NCBI GenBank assembly: GCA_028583605.1
Contig: CM053333.1
Coordinates: forward strand, 28,251,302-28,315,301
Origin: Dastarcus helophoroides
Lineage: Eukaryota > Arthropoda > Insecta > Coleoptera > Bothrideridae
Direction: 5' to 3'
DNA length: 64,000 nucleotides
Positions 1-11,159 of the stretch are shown here, piece by piece. Positions within the stretch are counted from its first letter, which is position 1; every line of letters starts with the position of its first letter. The notes under the pieces are model-generated. The model was not told where the DNA came from. It did no database searches and saw only the letters and a program-made list of their open reading frames with translations. Both the position numbers and the translations under genes were made by a program.

Positions 1-430
1 GAAATTTATTTGGAAATTTGGACTTTTAAAAAAATTTCAATTATTTTCTCGCAATTTTAAATTTATTCTAAAAGGTTCCATTTTTCCTTCAAATTTATAA
101 AAATATATTATGAAGGAGTAAATAGCAATAACAAATTTAAAATTTATAAAGCAGAATTTTAAAATTTGTAAAAAAAATTATTGAAATTTTGAAAAACGTC
201 ATTAAATAGAGTCAAATTACTCATAATTTTTGTAAAGTTCTTTTTTCAAAATTCTTACTCTTTCTGTAATTTTAAGAGTACCTACAATAAAAAATTCAAA
301 TCTGCATTGAATATTTTGAGAAAAATCGAAAAATTGAGAAAGATTTCTAATTTTATAAATTAAAATTTCTTAAATTTTCAACTTGTCCGTCAAAATTCTA
401 TTTAAAGTTTAAACTTGCGAAAAAATGTTA
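1..430. repeat. AT-rich degenerate minisatellite, edge fragment
   Basis: Runs of A and T with recurring AAATTT, GAGAAA and AAAATTT modules and no open frame. The same style of sequence forms much longer blocks elsewhere in the window (8.0-10.6, 11.2-13.1, 29.3-30.7, 47.6-49.1 and 60.9-62.3 kb). The hAT relic that starts at 448 inserted at its edge. No gene is seen. Confidence 0.6.
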
Positions 431-447
431 ATTGATAACATAACAAC

Positions 448-2849
448 CAGTGGCGGCTAGTGCTAAGGTTTGCAGGTTTGCACAACCTCCAAAAAAACGC
501 TGGGATACAAAAGAAAGTAAATTGTTCTTTGTGTTGTTTATTTTATTTATTGATAACAGATTTATAGCTACCAAATTAACCAAAAATACTAATGACTATA
601 GCGGATTCCGCCGAGTCGTAAGCGTTTGACGACATTGTTGGGTCCACGGTTTGCAAGGTTTGCAGCACAAAACATATATATTAAGAAGGATAGGTAGCAT
701 TTAAAGCGAGAACAACAAACTGACAGATTCGTCTGGCAGGCGGCGCCAGATTCAAATTTAATTTTCAATTAGTAAATTTCTTATTATAGTTTAAAATATC
801 TGGTAAATTTTATTTTTGCATGATAAATATTACAAAACTGCGTTTAATGTTATTTAAAATGCAAAAATAAAACATCAGATATTTTAACTACAATGAGCAA
901 GTTCGGTTTTATGTAACATAAATTACATGATAAAAGGTATAATACAAAAATGAGGTAGAAAAATGTTTTATTAGTTCACATTTACAAATAAAACAAAAAT
1001 TTATCTATGTTTTAACAAAAATATAATACTTTTAATTTAATTAGTATACTAACTAAAATCTATCTTTATAAATTCATATCTATTAAATAAAACCAAGGCT
1101 TCTAATCACTAGAAAGTTTCTTCTTTTGGGTTGTAGTTTGTAGTACTCCCAAGAATAAAGCATGAAAAAGTAAAACCAAAACAATTAGAAAGTTTGGCAC
1201 GAGAAAATTATTTAGTTTGCAAGACTACTTCTACAAATATTATGCCAGTAAGGCAAACAAAATTAGGTTGAAATTTTTATAGGATTAATTCCAAAACCAA
1301 ACAATAGACACTTTAACCATTAACTGCTAAGTCAAGTAAATATAGAGAATGTCTAGTGAATATTACAAAATTACATGTGTTTGGAAAACCAGGTCATATA
1401 TTAAATTATTACCGAATAAATATTTACTACAAAAACTACTTACCGCCAAATATTGTTTACATCAAATGAAAACCGCCATTACATCCTTCTTCGTATATGG
1501 CTCAAACAAACAAATGGCTCAATGTTGCCAAAAGACCGAAAAATAAATCGCTCACATCACCTCCTATTTTCTTGCCAAATCTATCCAAGATGTTGAAAAT
1601 CTTCCAAGTGCCAGATCTACACGGGTACATGACAACACTGTATAATTCCAATGTCAATTGTCAGGTCAGTTCAGGTAACCAACACAAAATATTTGTAGCT
1701 AACCAACATTGAATATGAAAAAACACTTAATCTGACCAAGAACTAGCGCCACCACTCTGTCTGGCGAACTAAAGTTCCTGTTTCCCCCCCGCTCCTGCTG
1801 CCGGCACCCCCATGGTTTGCAGGCTAGACTGCAAACTTTGCTTTACACATGTGCACCTGCGCCTTAACTCTTATTTCGTTCGCTTAAAATACTTGCCCAT
1901 AAGCAAGCATTAGGTTGCACTCGTGGATGCAAACCAAATATCGATACGCTATTATAATTTGTTATCGGTCAATGTTGCGAGTCTTGAAACACAAATAAAA
2001 ATTAATTCGGTGCAAAGTTTAATTGCGCAGCCATTCTCTAACCGATCTGTATCAAAAAAAAAACTGGAAATTAAGCGACATGGATGACCTATACATGACT
2101 TAAATATTGTGCAGCTGGTGTTTTGTAAAAAGGAAAGTTTTAACAGAAGTAGTTCGCGAAGCTAAAGAAGTACCTATGCGACATTGTTATCTGCTAAGCT
2201 AAAGAACGAATTAGCTTCACTGGCCATTTAATTGCAGCAACCTTAGTTTATTTTTGAAAAGTTTAACCAATTTTAAAGAAACCACTATCCACTTTTTAAT
2301 TTATAAAAACTTAGCACTGAACTAACTGTAATCTACAAAAAAGAAAAGTTTAAATCTGCTTTTGATTTACTTGTACTCTATAACATTATTTCAGAAAACA
2401 GTGAGCTTACTGAAACTCTAAATCTTTTAAAAATCCTGATAACTATCCCAATGGCTTCTGCTAATGCAGAGTGGTGCTTCTCCAGTCTGGAAATAATAAA
2501 TACTTAAAAAAAAATTCATTATGCCAGGAAAGATTGTCCTCAATAACGATGTCTTCAAAGAAAAGGACTTAATCCAAGAAATACTCGATTTTAGTAAAAA
2601 TTTATTGATAAATTTGCAGCTGCCAAAGATCGTCTGTCGTATGCACTTTGTCTTCTTTTTCTTTCCGTTTTTTTTGCGAATATAAAAAAGGGGAATTTTA
2701 GCAATATACTATATATGTACAAGATACATCAATTTAAAATCCTAAATATCTCCTAATTCCTCAAGCTTAATTTAAAATTTCCAGTTTCGGCACATTTTTG
2801 CAAATGTCTCTTTGCAACCCCCAAATTTTATGAGCACCAGCCGCCACTG
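448..2849 (+). mobile_element. hAT transposon relic, 2.4 kb, 8-bp TSD
   Basis: The ends are inverted: CAGTGGCGGCTAGTGCT on the left and the complement of CAGTGGCGGCTGGTGCT on the right (16 of 17 match). Both sides carry the 8-bp duplication ATAACAAC (440-447 and 2850-2857), the hAT signature. Near the right end a hAT C-terminal dimerisation segment is readable, so it descends from an autonomous element. A shorter relative at 46663-47603 lacks about 1.15 kb that this copy has between roughly 660 and 1810, so that segment is either an insertion here or a deletion there. A short inverted repeat (about 786-821 against 858-893) lies within the extra segment. Confidence 0.9.
2357..2660 (+). pseudogene. 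hAT transposase C-terminal (dimerisation) fragment
   Basis: Conceptual translation gives an ENSELTETLNLLKIL stretch, then IPMASANAEWCFSSL, which fits the hAT dimerisation motif (family pattern roughly P-x-S-x-A-x-x-E-x-x-F-S-x-L). Further on, in a shifted frame, comes an RLSSITMSSKK-like segment and then DKFAAAKDRLSYA, resembling the C-terminus of ZMYM1-like hAT transposases. Stops and frameshifts separate the pieces and no DDE catalytic core could be read upstream, so this is a dead remnant. Confidence 0.75.
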
Positions 2850-2940
2850 ATAACAACAAAAATCAAAGAGAAGAAAACTTAACTAAATAAAATCTGGAGG
2901 TTAAAGTTGAAGTTGTTAAATTAAATATAAAAAAATTGAC

Positions 2941-2998
2941 ACCCCATATATGTGACGCCCGGGGCCATGGCCGCCTTTGCCCCCCTCACGCTACGTCC
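2941..2998 (+). mobile_element. Possible hAT-type 3' terminus (fragment)
   Basis: A short GC-rich patch in AT-rich DNA reads GGCCGCCTTTGCCCCCC and then CACGCTACG. This resembles the right end of the C-rich hAT-like elements whose left end is seen at 6357. No paired end or target duplication was found, so the assignment rests on composition and wording only. Confidence 0.3.
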
Positions 2999-3225
2999 TG
3001 GAAGTTGGTATCATTTTTGAGAAACTGACAGCAATAGAGATATCATTTACAAATATTGAGTGCGGGAATATTGAATATTTATCTTCATAAATAAAGAATA
3101 AAATATAGGGTGTCTGTAACACCCGATATAATTCATTTGTTTGGCCTAAATGGTGTTTGATGTTTATTTCATAAATCAAATTGATAAAAGCTCTGTAGAA
3201 AGTGTTTCTCAGTTAACTTATCAAG

Positions 3226-3301
3226 ATGGCAATGAAAGGTAAAAAAATGTTTTTAGAACTCAAAAGTCAAAAAGATTTAAATTTAGTAAAACAAGCAATA
3301 A

Positions 3302-3364
<63 letters not shown>

Positions 3365-6060
3365 AGGCATATTTTAATAACTTGGATAGCAATCAGAAAC
3401 ACAAATTTGAAGGAAGTTCAAAAGATATGGACATTTTAAATCAATCGGACTGTTCTTTGTTATCAATGACTTCCGTTGATGGGTACATATTAAAATATAC
3501 AATATTATCGATGTCATACAAACAATTTTTATTGCAGTAGCGACTCAGATGTTTCTGATATTGAAATGCCATATCTTACAGAATTGCAAGGTTCCATGTC
3601 TGAAGATAAAGTTCAAGGATCTCAAATTTTTAACATAAAATTACTCATAGCACAATTGCAAAAATTTGGACAACATTTAACTAGTTTCAGCTGCACCTCT
3701 TCTAACATGGAGTTCATTACGGAAAAAAGAAGGGGGTTTTATTCTGAGTTGCATTTTAAATGCAATATGTGCAATAGTGTAGAAGTCATTAAGTCGCACT
3801 CAGAAAATGACAATAATATGGACATTAATAGAGCAGCTGTATGTTTTAATTGCAATATTATGTGGCTATTAAAGAGTAACTATTTTAGGTTTTTGGTAAT
3901 TTAAGTACAGGTCAAAGTTTTTCACAAATGGAAGAACGATATGCAATAATGAATATGCCAAATATGAGTAGGCAAACTTACTTTAAATTGCAGTTAGATT
4001 TGTACAACCATATTAAACAAACAGCCACTGATGAAATGGAAAATGCCATTTCTGATGAAATTAAATTAGCTAAACATAAGGGGGAAGTAAATAAAAACGG
4101 TATTCGTCAATTGACAGTCATTGTCGATGGTTCTTAGGTCAAAAGGTCTTATAGGAGCAATTATAGTTCATTGTCTGGAGTCGTAAGTCGAATGTTAGAT
4201 TTTTTATTAAAATAAATAAGGACCAATTTTTAGGCTTGTATAATTGGTTTCTATACGGGAAAAATATTACATATAGGAATCAGAAATGCATTTTGCATAA
4301 TATGCACTAGAGCTGAAAATAAAAATATCACGGCCCCCCAAACCATATTTGCTATAAAAACTAGTCAGGTTCTGCTAATGCAATGGAAGCCGATATAATT
4401 GCAGATGGCTTCAAACAAAGTTTACCAATGCATAATGTAATATACACTCGAATAATAGGTGCATATTAGTTTATTAATTTTATACTATTCATAAATTATT
4501 ATTTATTTATGTTATTTATACAAGTGCAAATTTTTCTAATACTGTTTATCTCAGGAGATGGAGACAGCAGTGTTCAGAACCGATTGCGAAAAATACGCCC
4601 ATATGCTATTGACATAACTATAGAAAAAATTGAATGCAAAAATTTTAATATTCAACTGAAAGAATTATCCAGCAAAAAGAAAACTTCTAGGGGAATTATT
4701 CCAAATATAATTCTTCAAGTTTTTAAAAACAATTTAACCAGAATAAAAGTTGCTGTAAGTTCTGCTATAAAGAAGAGAGCCAATGAAGATATTTCTCATT
4801 GCGAAAAAGTTAAAGCCCTTACAACAGATCTTAAGAATTTGCCACACCACATCCGATAACCATCAGAACTGTCATAACACAAGCACTCGATGCGAAGAAC
4901 ATGAACAGGATATAAATTATATAGAAGATCTAAAAATGTGTGGACTGTGGGAAGACTTTAATAATTTAATGAATGGCAAATTAATTAATCACATAAACAG
5001 TCTAGTATATAATGTTAATAAAATAATAATCATGCAGAAAGGTATAATTCCACAATCGCAAAATTTATTGGTGGCAAGCGTTGCAATTTCATCCAAAGAA
5101 ATTCCTATGAAGCCAGATGTGAGGCAGCAGCAGTTTCATTTAATAATAAATCTAAATTTATTAGCAACATCAACAAATCCATAACCAATATAAGTCCTGG
5201 GAAATATGCTAAAAAGTTTGAAACAAAAATGTCGAAAAGCCGTGCAAATGTTTCATGCAAAAAATCATTAAGATGTACAAAGAAAATAAAATCAAAGGGT
5301 CCAGATTTTCATTACGGGATTAAAGAAATAACAAATGATTTAGACAAAGAATCCTATGATGCAGCAAAAAACGAGTTCCTAAACAATCTAAAAGAATCTT
5401 CTGTTAATTTAAATCTTGACCCTTGGGCAGAAAAATAATATTAAATGGTTTAGTGAGAGGCGAAAGAGAATAACTGCTTCAAAATTTGGCAGAATATGTA
5501 AAATAAATAAAGGTCTTAAGGCAAATATAGTAAAAGATATTTTATATTCTTCATTTTTGGGCAATGAGTCTACTAGATGGGGACAAAACTATGAGAAAAT
5601 TGCGTTACAGGAAGTTGCTGCAATAATGAAACTTGATATAAAAGAATGCGGTCTCTTTGCTCATAAAGATTATTTTTTCTTAGGAGCATCTCCAGACGGA
5701 ATAATGAAGGATGGTGGAATAATTGAAATTAAATGTCCATTTGTAGCCAAAAATGTAACTCTATTAGAAGCTGTACAGCAAAAATTAATTAACTTTTGCT
5801 AAATTGGCCCAAATGGACAATTAACTCTAAAAGAGAACCATGATTATTATTATCAAGTTCAAGGCCAGATGGAAATAACCGATAGAAATTTTTGTATATT
5901 TGCCATTTGGACAACAAAACGTATGTCTACAGAAATTATAATAAGAAATAGGGATTTCTGGAATTTAAATATGCTGCCAAATTGGAAAGCTTCTATTTGG
6001 AACATTTGCTTCTGGAAATAGTTGAAATAGTTTGTAGAGATCCAAACCGAAATAAACGTC
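3226..6060 (+). pseudogene. Mutator-like transposase with C-terminal YqaJ nuclease, multi-exon relic
   Basis: Translation follows a family of TE proteins with an N-terminal Cys motif, a Mutator-like transposase domain and a C-terminal YqaJ/lambda-exonuclease-type domain. Exon 1 starts at 3226 and includes an in-frame (AT)n tract coding for repeated Ile-Tyr. GT-AG introns that restore the frame lie at 3483-3537, 3839-3888 (GTATGT donor), 4183-4233 (GTAAGT donor) and 4459-4554. Readable landmarks are CNMCN, VIVDGS, KRSYRSNYSSLSGV, IRNAFCIICTRAEN, IIGDGDSSV and KIECKN, then in the nuclease RRKRITASKFG, RWGQNYE, FLGASPDGI and IIEIKCP, and a DYYYQVQGQ tail. Damage: two Trp codons now read TAG (after VDGS near 4136 and near 4360), a TAA at 5800-5802, a loss of about four residues after IECKN, and frameshifts near 4340, 4853, 5030, 5435 and 5985. 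No TIRs or target duplication could be fixed around it. Confidence 0.8.
3305..3360. repeat. (AT)n microsatellite inside the transposase exon
   Basis: About 28 uninterrupted AT units lie in the first exon of the Mutator-like relic. The tract stays in frame and would add an Ile-Tyr repeat to the N-terminal region, which relatives would not be expected to have. It probably expanded after the gene lost function. Confidence 0.95.
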
Positions 6061-6356
6061 AACCTGTTTTATACTTCTATATTATAGTAAATATTTCCTT
6101 AGTAAACAGTTTCAACCTTGAAACGGGAGAAGGATTTTGTAATGTGTTTAAATACGTCATCTGTTACACTTCTTGCATTTTACATAGTAGCAAGTATACC
6201 GGGTTTTCAAAAGAAACACATAACTTTATTCTACACTAGCGACCTGTCCCGGCTTCGTCAGGATAAACAGTATCTAGGCGATAACCTGATATAATTCACT
6301 TGTATAAAATGCAATAAGTAAATTGTATTTTTATTAAAATTTCTCAGCATACTATA
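6061..6356. other. No recognisable gene; TE flank
   Basis: Downstream of the YqaJ relic. It contains ATACCGGGTTTTCAAAAG at about 6197 and GCTTCGTCAGGATAAACAG at about 6253, phrases typical of TE ends, but I could not pair them with a second terminus. Confidence 0.4.
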
Positions 6357-6433
6357 CAGTGGCGAACTAACAGTGGGGGCGGAAGGGGCGGCCCCCAAAT
6401 GCCTCCGCATTCCCCTGATCAAATCCTAAATAA
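6357..6433 (+). mobile_element. hAT-type left terminus fragment
   Basis: Begins CAGTGGCGAACTAACAG and continues with a G/C-rich stretch (GGGGGCGGAAGGGGCGG). The CAGTGGCG start is shared with the hAT ends at 448 and 16780. No matching right end or 8-bp duplication was found, and the MITE at 6434 follows directly. Confidence 0.4.
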
Positions 6434-6772
6434 CCCTGATAGCCACCTTAATGCTCAACTTGACGTCAATCTAGAGACGGAATTTGAAGTCAAGTTAACA
6501 CAAAGACTTGGATAATAGTTAAGTTGGTAGTTAATTTTGATACAACTTAAGTAAAAGTCGTCATATGCAAGTTATTGTCGTTAAGTTAACCAAAAGTTTT
6601 TGCAACAAGTTCACTATAAGTCTTGTAGTTAACTTAACTTCAAATTATGACTGCATATTGGCTTTAACTTAGATGCAAATATTACTTAATTACGACTTAA
6701 CATAAACTTGATGTTAAGTTTGATGCAACTACTGATGTCCAAGATCTTGCAGTAAAAGCCTGGCTATCAGGG
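6434..6772. mobile_element. MITE with 12-bp perfect TIRs and internal palindromes
   Basis: The ends are CCCTGATAGCCA and its exact complement TGGCTATCAGGG. The 339-bp interior is non-coding and crowded with short forward and inverted versions of AAGTTAAC and AACTTGATG, so the whole unit folds on itself. No clear target duplication is seen. It is non-autonomous; the superfamily is undetermined. Confidence 0.7.
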
Positions 6773-7029
6773 AAGACTTTAAAAATGTGCTTAGTACCTA
6801 CATAATTTCATCAAGATCAAAACACTACAGCCATCTAGACTTTTTACGCGGTACTAATATTCTTTTAACAGGGACGGCCTTTGGGGGTGGCAAGCAGGGC
6901 AACCGCCCGGGGCCTCGCTCTTGTAGGGGGCATCGCGCACTCGAGCAATAGCACGAATCGCAGTCATCATCTCCTGTATTTGGATGAAATCGCAGATCGC
7001 CTTATTCAACCCATCTTAATAATTGTTTG

Positions 7030-7368
7030 GTGGTCAAAATTTCAATGAAAATCGAAAGTTCATCAGTAATATTTTCTTTTGCCACCATGACGTTGTCTTC
7101 ATATGGTTCATTTTTTCAAGTTATACCTTATCGATTGGTTATGCTAGTAACCCGAAAAAGTAATCAGAGGCTTCATCTGACACTAAGCAGCAGTTCGCCA
7201 TTATAATCTTACCTATTCAGACCCTACCGATCCATCTTAATTATCATTTGGTGGTCAAAATTTCAACGAAAACCGAAATATCATCAGTAACACTTTCTTT
7301 TTCCACGGTAATGGTGTCTTCATATGGTTCATTTGATCAAGTTATACCTTATCGATTGGTTATGCTAG
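7030..7368 (+). repeat. Tandem duplicate inside the composite hAT
   Basis: Two copies of a segment of about 120 bp (about 7030-7149 and 7250-7368) both run from GGTGGTCAAAATTTCAA to TTATCGATTGGTTATGCTAG. The second copy is followed by a repeat of the element's terminal sequence at 7371. This points to unequal exchange or template switching within the element. Confidence 0.75.
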
Positions 7369-7839
7369 TCAGGGGCGGCCTTTGGGGATGGCAAGCAGGG
7401 CAACCGCCCGGGGCCTCGCACTTGTAGGGGGCCTCGCGCACTCGCGCAATAGCACGAATTCTAATGTTCATTTGAATTTCGAGCCTTAACCGCGCATTAT
7501 AAAACTGGACTCGCTGCTTCCTTGCGTGGTAGTTATCGCGCTGATATCTGTCTCATTCGCTCCAATGAATGTTCCTTTCCTTCTCTTTCACATTGACGAA
7601 ATTTCGTACCAGTGCCACAAGTGCTGCCAACTACAAGGGCTAAACAAAATCTGATAATACTCAATTTTCTTCGTGTTTACGATTCGGGGAATTCCCGTGT
7701 TTTATTTCAGCTGTCAACTGTCGTCGGATTATGCTTTTATATTAGAGCAGTCGTCATCCTTTCTAAATCCCTGATCCTTTTAAGACATTAATGCACCTTA
7801 TTTATCATGATTAATAGTTTATCTTTGTGTTTAAAAATT

Positions 7840-7915
7840 GAAGGACAAAACTTGTCCCCTGAAACCAAGAAGGATTTTTTTGAAGATACCCAAGGACCGG
7901 TCCGCTCCATCAAAA
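7840..7915. repeat. Fragment of hammerhead-bearing repeat family
   Basis: Contains CTTGTCCCCTGAAACCAAG followed by a GAAGATACCCAAGGACC segment. The same wording flanks the ribozyme-like motif near 15.7, 34.8 and 45.65 kb and recurs at 40.3 kb. Here the motif itself is missing, so this is a deletion derivative. Confidence 0.6.
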
Positions 7916-8027
7916 AAAATCTTTGTGTTTATTAATTTTTCTTAGTTTCCAATAAACAATTTTAAAAGTCCAAATATATTTATTTATGAATCTGCATTTC
8001 TAGTCAAGCATCATTGTTGAAATTCAT

Positions 8028-10649
8028 TAGCGTAGGCAGGATTTACTTTAGGGAGGGGCAAGAATCATTTTGAAAAATTGATAAAAAAAGGAAACCGGAA
8101 AACGTTCCGAGTATATGTATATTTTCATTTAACTACCTAAACTGAGTAATCGAATTTTCAGATTAACTTAGAAATTTGGAAATATAGTCGAACTTTGCGA
8201 AAACAGTCAGAAAATTGAATCTAAAATAAAAACCGATCCTTTCGGAAAACTTAAAAACTATCCAAATTTCGAAGATTTCAAAAAATAACGATTTTAAAAA
8301 ATACCGTCGAAATGTCGAGAAAAAGGTTGAAATCTCCTAAAGAAAAGTGAACGTTTTCCAGAGAAATTTTAATTTTGAAAGAGACGAGGAAAAACGAATT
8401 TTGGGAAAAAGTTGGAATGTTTAGAAATTCGTGTTTAAAATAAAATTCTAACCTTTCGAAAAATCTCAAAAATTGTTGAAAATTCGAAAAAATTATATTT
8501 TTAAAGGTGGAATTTTGTGAAAAAAAGATGTAATTTTCAAAAAATTTGGAACTTTGAGAAAAATTTTTCACTGTAAACGGAAATTTTCAGAAGCATAAAA
8601 CATCCATATTTCTAGTACGAGTCAAAATTTCCAAAATAAGACAACTTTTGAGAAACATGAAATTTTCGGAAACTTAAATTTGAAAAAAAATCAGAAAAAA
8701 AACCGAATATTAAAAAAATGAAAGTTCAATTTTGAGAGAAAAATGTAGAATAAAGTCGTAATTTCCAAAGTGACCAATTTTTTTGAAAAAACCCTATTTT
8801 GGAAAAGGATTTTTTAGAAAACCGAAATTGAATAAAAACCCAACCTTTCAGAAGAACTCGAAATTTCTAAATATGCCAAAATATTTCCAAAGACCAAATG
8901 TTGTGAAAAAATTTGCAATTTCCAAAAACGCTTTTCTCGAAATGTTTACTTTTTTATTCTAATTTTGACATAATATTTAAATTTCAATAAAGATATTGAA
9001 TGTACAAGAAATCTTTTTCTCGAAATTACCCAAAAATATTTTTCGCAACATTTTTAATTTTTAATAATATGCCGACCTAATTTAGAGAAAGCAAACGTAT
9101 TTCGAGAAAACTGAAATTTAAAGGAAAAGCCAATTTCGAAGAAAAAGTCCAGAAAGTTCCAGAAACTAAAACTTGAAATAAAAGTCAATATTTCGAAAAT
9201 AAGTCAAAATATAAAGATGAAATTTCTAGTCAAATTTAAAAAAGTCAAAATTTAAAGAAAAGACAAAAATTCAGAAAAGTGGCCTAATTTTGATAGAAAA
9301 AATGATTTCCGAAAGAAGACCCCAAAAAGTGGAATTTTGAAAATAAAGTCGAAGTTTCTGAAAAGACGAAATTAAACTAATTTTAAGAGAAATTCAAAAT
9401 TTTTAGCAAAGTTGAATATCGAATTTTAATATAAAAATATAGGGAAAAAGGCAAATTTTAAGAAACCTGTTAAAAGTTCTGAAAAATCAAACTTCAAATG
9501 ATCAAAATCTTCAAAAAAACCCGATGTTAATAAAAATTAAGGAATTAAAAAAACGAAATCTCTGAAAAGTAGTCGACATTTCTAGAAAAACTACCAAATG
9601 AAGCATCAAAGATCCAAATTTTCCAGAAAAAATTCAAACTTAAAAAAAAGTTCACCTTTGAGAATAGCCGTCCGTTTGTGGAAAAAACGAGTCTTGAAAA
9701 AAAAGTCAAAATTTTAAGAAAGATACGAATTTCCAGGAAAAATATTCAATTTTCCGGAAACATACAGGATGGGATTTCAGGATAATTTTAAATTTGCAAA
9801 AAAAGGCGGATTTTAAAAAAAATATCAAAGTTTCTCTTTTTCTAAATTTGTGTTTTTTGGAAATTTCGATTTTTTTCCTTGAAAAACAAAAAAAAGATCA
9901 AAATTTTGAGAAAAAAGTCAAAATTTAGAAAACACTCGAAATTCTTCAGTCAAATTTTGTCGAAATTTTGGAAAAGGACAAATTTTGAGAAACATGTAAT
10001 TTCTAGATTTTTCTCTTGAGCGCTTGAATCAGAAGCAGACATGCGCCCTGTTCTGCCCTATCCTGAGTCAGAAAATGGCCAATATTGAAATAATCGTCGA
10101 AATTTTCAGAAACAAGTTGTATTTCCCCATTCCAGGGAAAATTTTCTCGGAATTTTTGTCTTTTTACAAAATTTCTAAAAGAGCCATTATAAGAATTTCC
10201 AGATAAATATTGTTATCAAAAAATCGATCAGCTATTAAGCAAAAGGGTAAATCTTGACAAAAAAAGTCGAAATTTTCAGAAAATCAAAGTTTAAAGAGAA
10301 GTCGAAGTTTCCGGAAAGAACTAATTTTGAGAAATGATAGAATTTCGAAAAATAAAACGATGAATTTTGAGATAAAAATTCGTAATTTTTAGTTAAGTTG
10401 GATTCTGATGAAATAAATCGAATTTTAGGTATACATTTGAAATTTCCAAAGAAATTTATGAAAAAAGACGAATTTCGTGAAATAAGTTGAAATTTCGAGA
10501 AAATAACAATAGCTTAAAGAAGGACGACTTTTGTCGAATGGAAATTTTTTAGAGAAAGTCTCGTCAGTTCAATATAAATTTTCGTTAGCGACACGAGCTG
10601 GGGGGGGGGGGGGCAAGCGCCCTACCCTGCCCTATTCTGACTACGTCTA
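8028..10649. mobile_element. Non-autonomous TIR element filled with minisatellite
   Basis: Left end TAGCGTAGGCAGGAT and right end complement TAGACGTAGTCAGAAT form imperfect inverted repeats, each followed inward by a G-rich stretch (AGGGAGGGGCAAG on the left; a 14-G run at 10600-10613 then GCAAGCGCCC on the right). Between them there is almost nothing but the degenerate AT-rich array. A partial copy of the terminal wording (GCGCCCTGTTCTGCCC) sits at about 10044. The target duplication could not be recognised. Confidence 0.55.
8080..10570. repeat. AT-rich degenerate minisatellite, purine-rich on +
   Basis: Roughly 2.5 kb of modules such as GTCGAAATTT, TTTTGAGAAAAA and GAAAAAAGTC, spaced about 25-30 bp apart and heavily diverged. 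Apart from one short interruption at about 10020-10080 there is no other sequence, and no open frame exceeds 100 codons. The opposite-strand version of these modules makes up 11160-13130. Confidence 0.8.
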
Positions 10650-10950
10650 TGTTAAAACTAATTCCACAAAGACGAGGGCCTCTTAAAGGTCTACCCGCCC
10701 GGAGCCTTGCAATGGCTAAGGCCACCCCTGTCTTTTAACTTTGCTGAACGCGTCCAATACGCTGGGGGAATTCCCGTCTTTGTAGCGGGTACTTCCACAG
10801 GAATCCCTGAATGAATGAAGTACAAATAATTCACTCTTGTACGCCTACAATTACATTTTATTTACGTCAAAAAATAAACATTTAAAATATATTAAATTTC
10901 ATTACGTTGATATTGAATAGTATTAAAATCTAACAGATATTAAAATTTTC

Positions 10951-11081
10951 GCAGTGTTTGGAAAAATATTTGCTAATACCGGACTAGGTACATTACTGCA
11001 TCATCGGAGGTCATACCACCGATGATGCAGTAATGCGAAACCTGGTCCGGTATTAGCAAATATTTATCGAAACATTGTGGA
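10951..11081. repeat. Long imperfect hairpin
   Basis: The arm from GCAGTGTTTGGAAAAATATTT through CTAATACCGGAC and CATTACTGCATCATCGG returns in inverse as CCGATGATGCAGTAATG, GTCCGGTATTAG and CAAATATTTATCGAAACATTG. The right arm carries a hammerhead-like core (11013-11053). A related single arm is found at 41680-41790, and both copies are followed by AAAGTTTAATAGTTATGAAT, so this is a dispersed repeat rather than a chance fold. Confidence 0.8.
11013..11053 (+). ncRNA. Hammerhead-like self-cleaving motif, candidate (type B)
   Basis: In order: a 5-nt stem I strand ATACC (11013-11017); CCGATGA (11019-11025), matching CUGANGA except C for U at the second position; stem II GCA/TGC (27-29 with 34-36) closed by GTAA; GAAA (37-40); a two-pair stem III with a CTG loop; GTC (45-47) where cleavage would occur; and GGTAT (49-53), which pairs with ATACC. 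The related copy at 41691-41730 keeps the plan with a swapped stem II pair. The C at the usually invariant U is a serious reservation about activity. Confidence 0.4.
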
Positions 11082-11159
11082 ATTTTTAATATATGTTCCT
11101 TTTTAATCGTTAAGAAAGTTTAATAGTTATGAATAAAAAAATAATTGACCGGAAACATA

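Larger units (their letters stand above)
6869..10730. mobile_element. Composite hAT-like element, 3.9 kb, TSD TCTTTTAA
   Basis: Left end CAGGGACGGCCTT and right end complement CAGGGGTGGCCTT match at 11 of 13 positions, and TCTTTTAA is duplicated at 6861-6868 and 10731-10738. The left part contains a second copy of the terminal sequence (from about 7371) and a duplicated segment of about 120 bp, so internal tandem duplication has occurred. The right two-thirds is taken up by another element at 8028-10649. No transposase is present; mobilisation would need a hAT enzyme supplied in trans. Confidence 0.8.

Noticed and set aside
1349..1712. Two overlapping ORFs inside the hAT relic
   Set aside because: No resemblance to hAT transposase; they lie in the segment that the second copy lacks.
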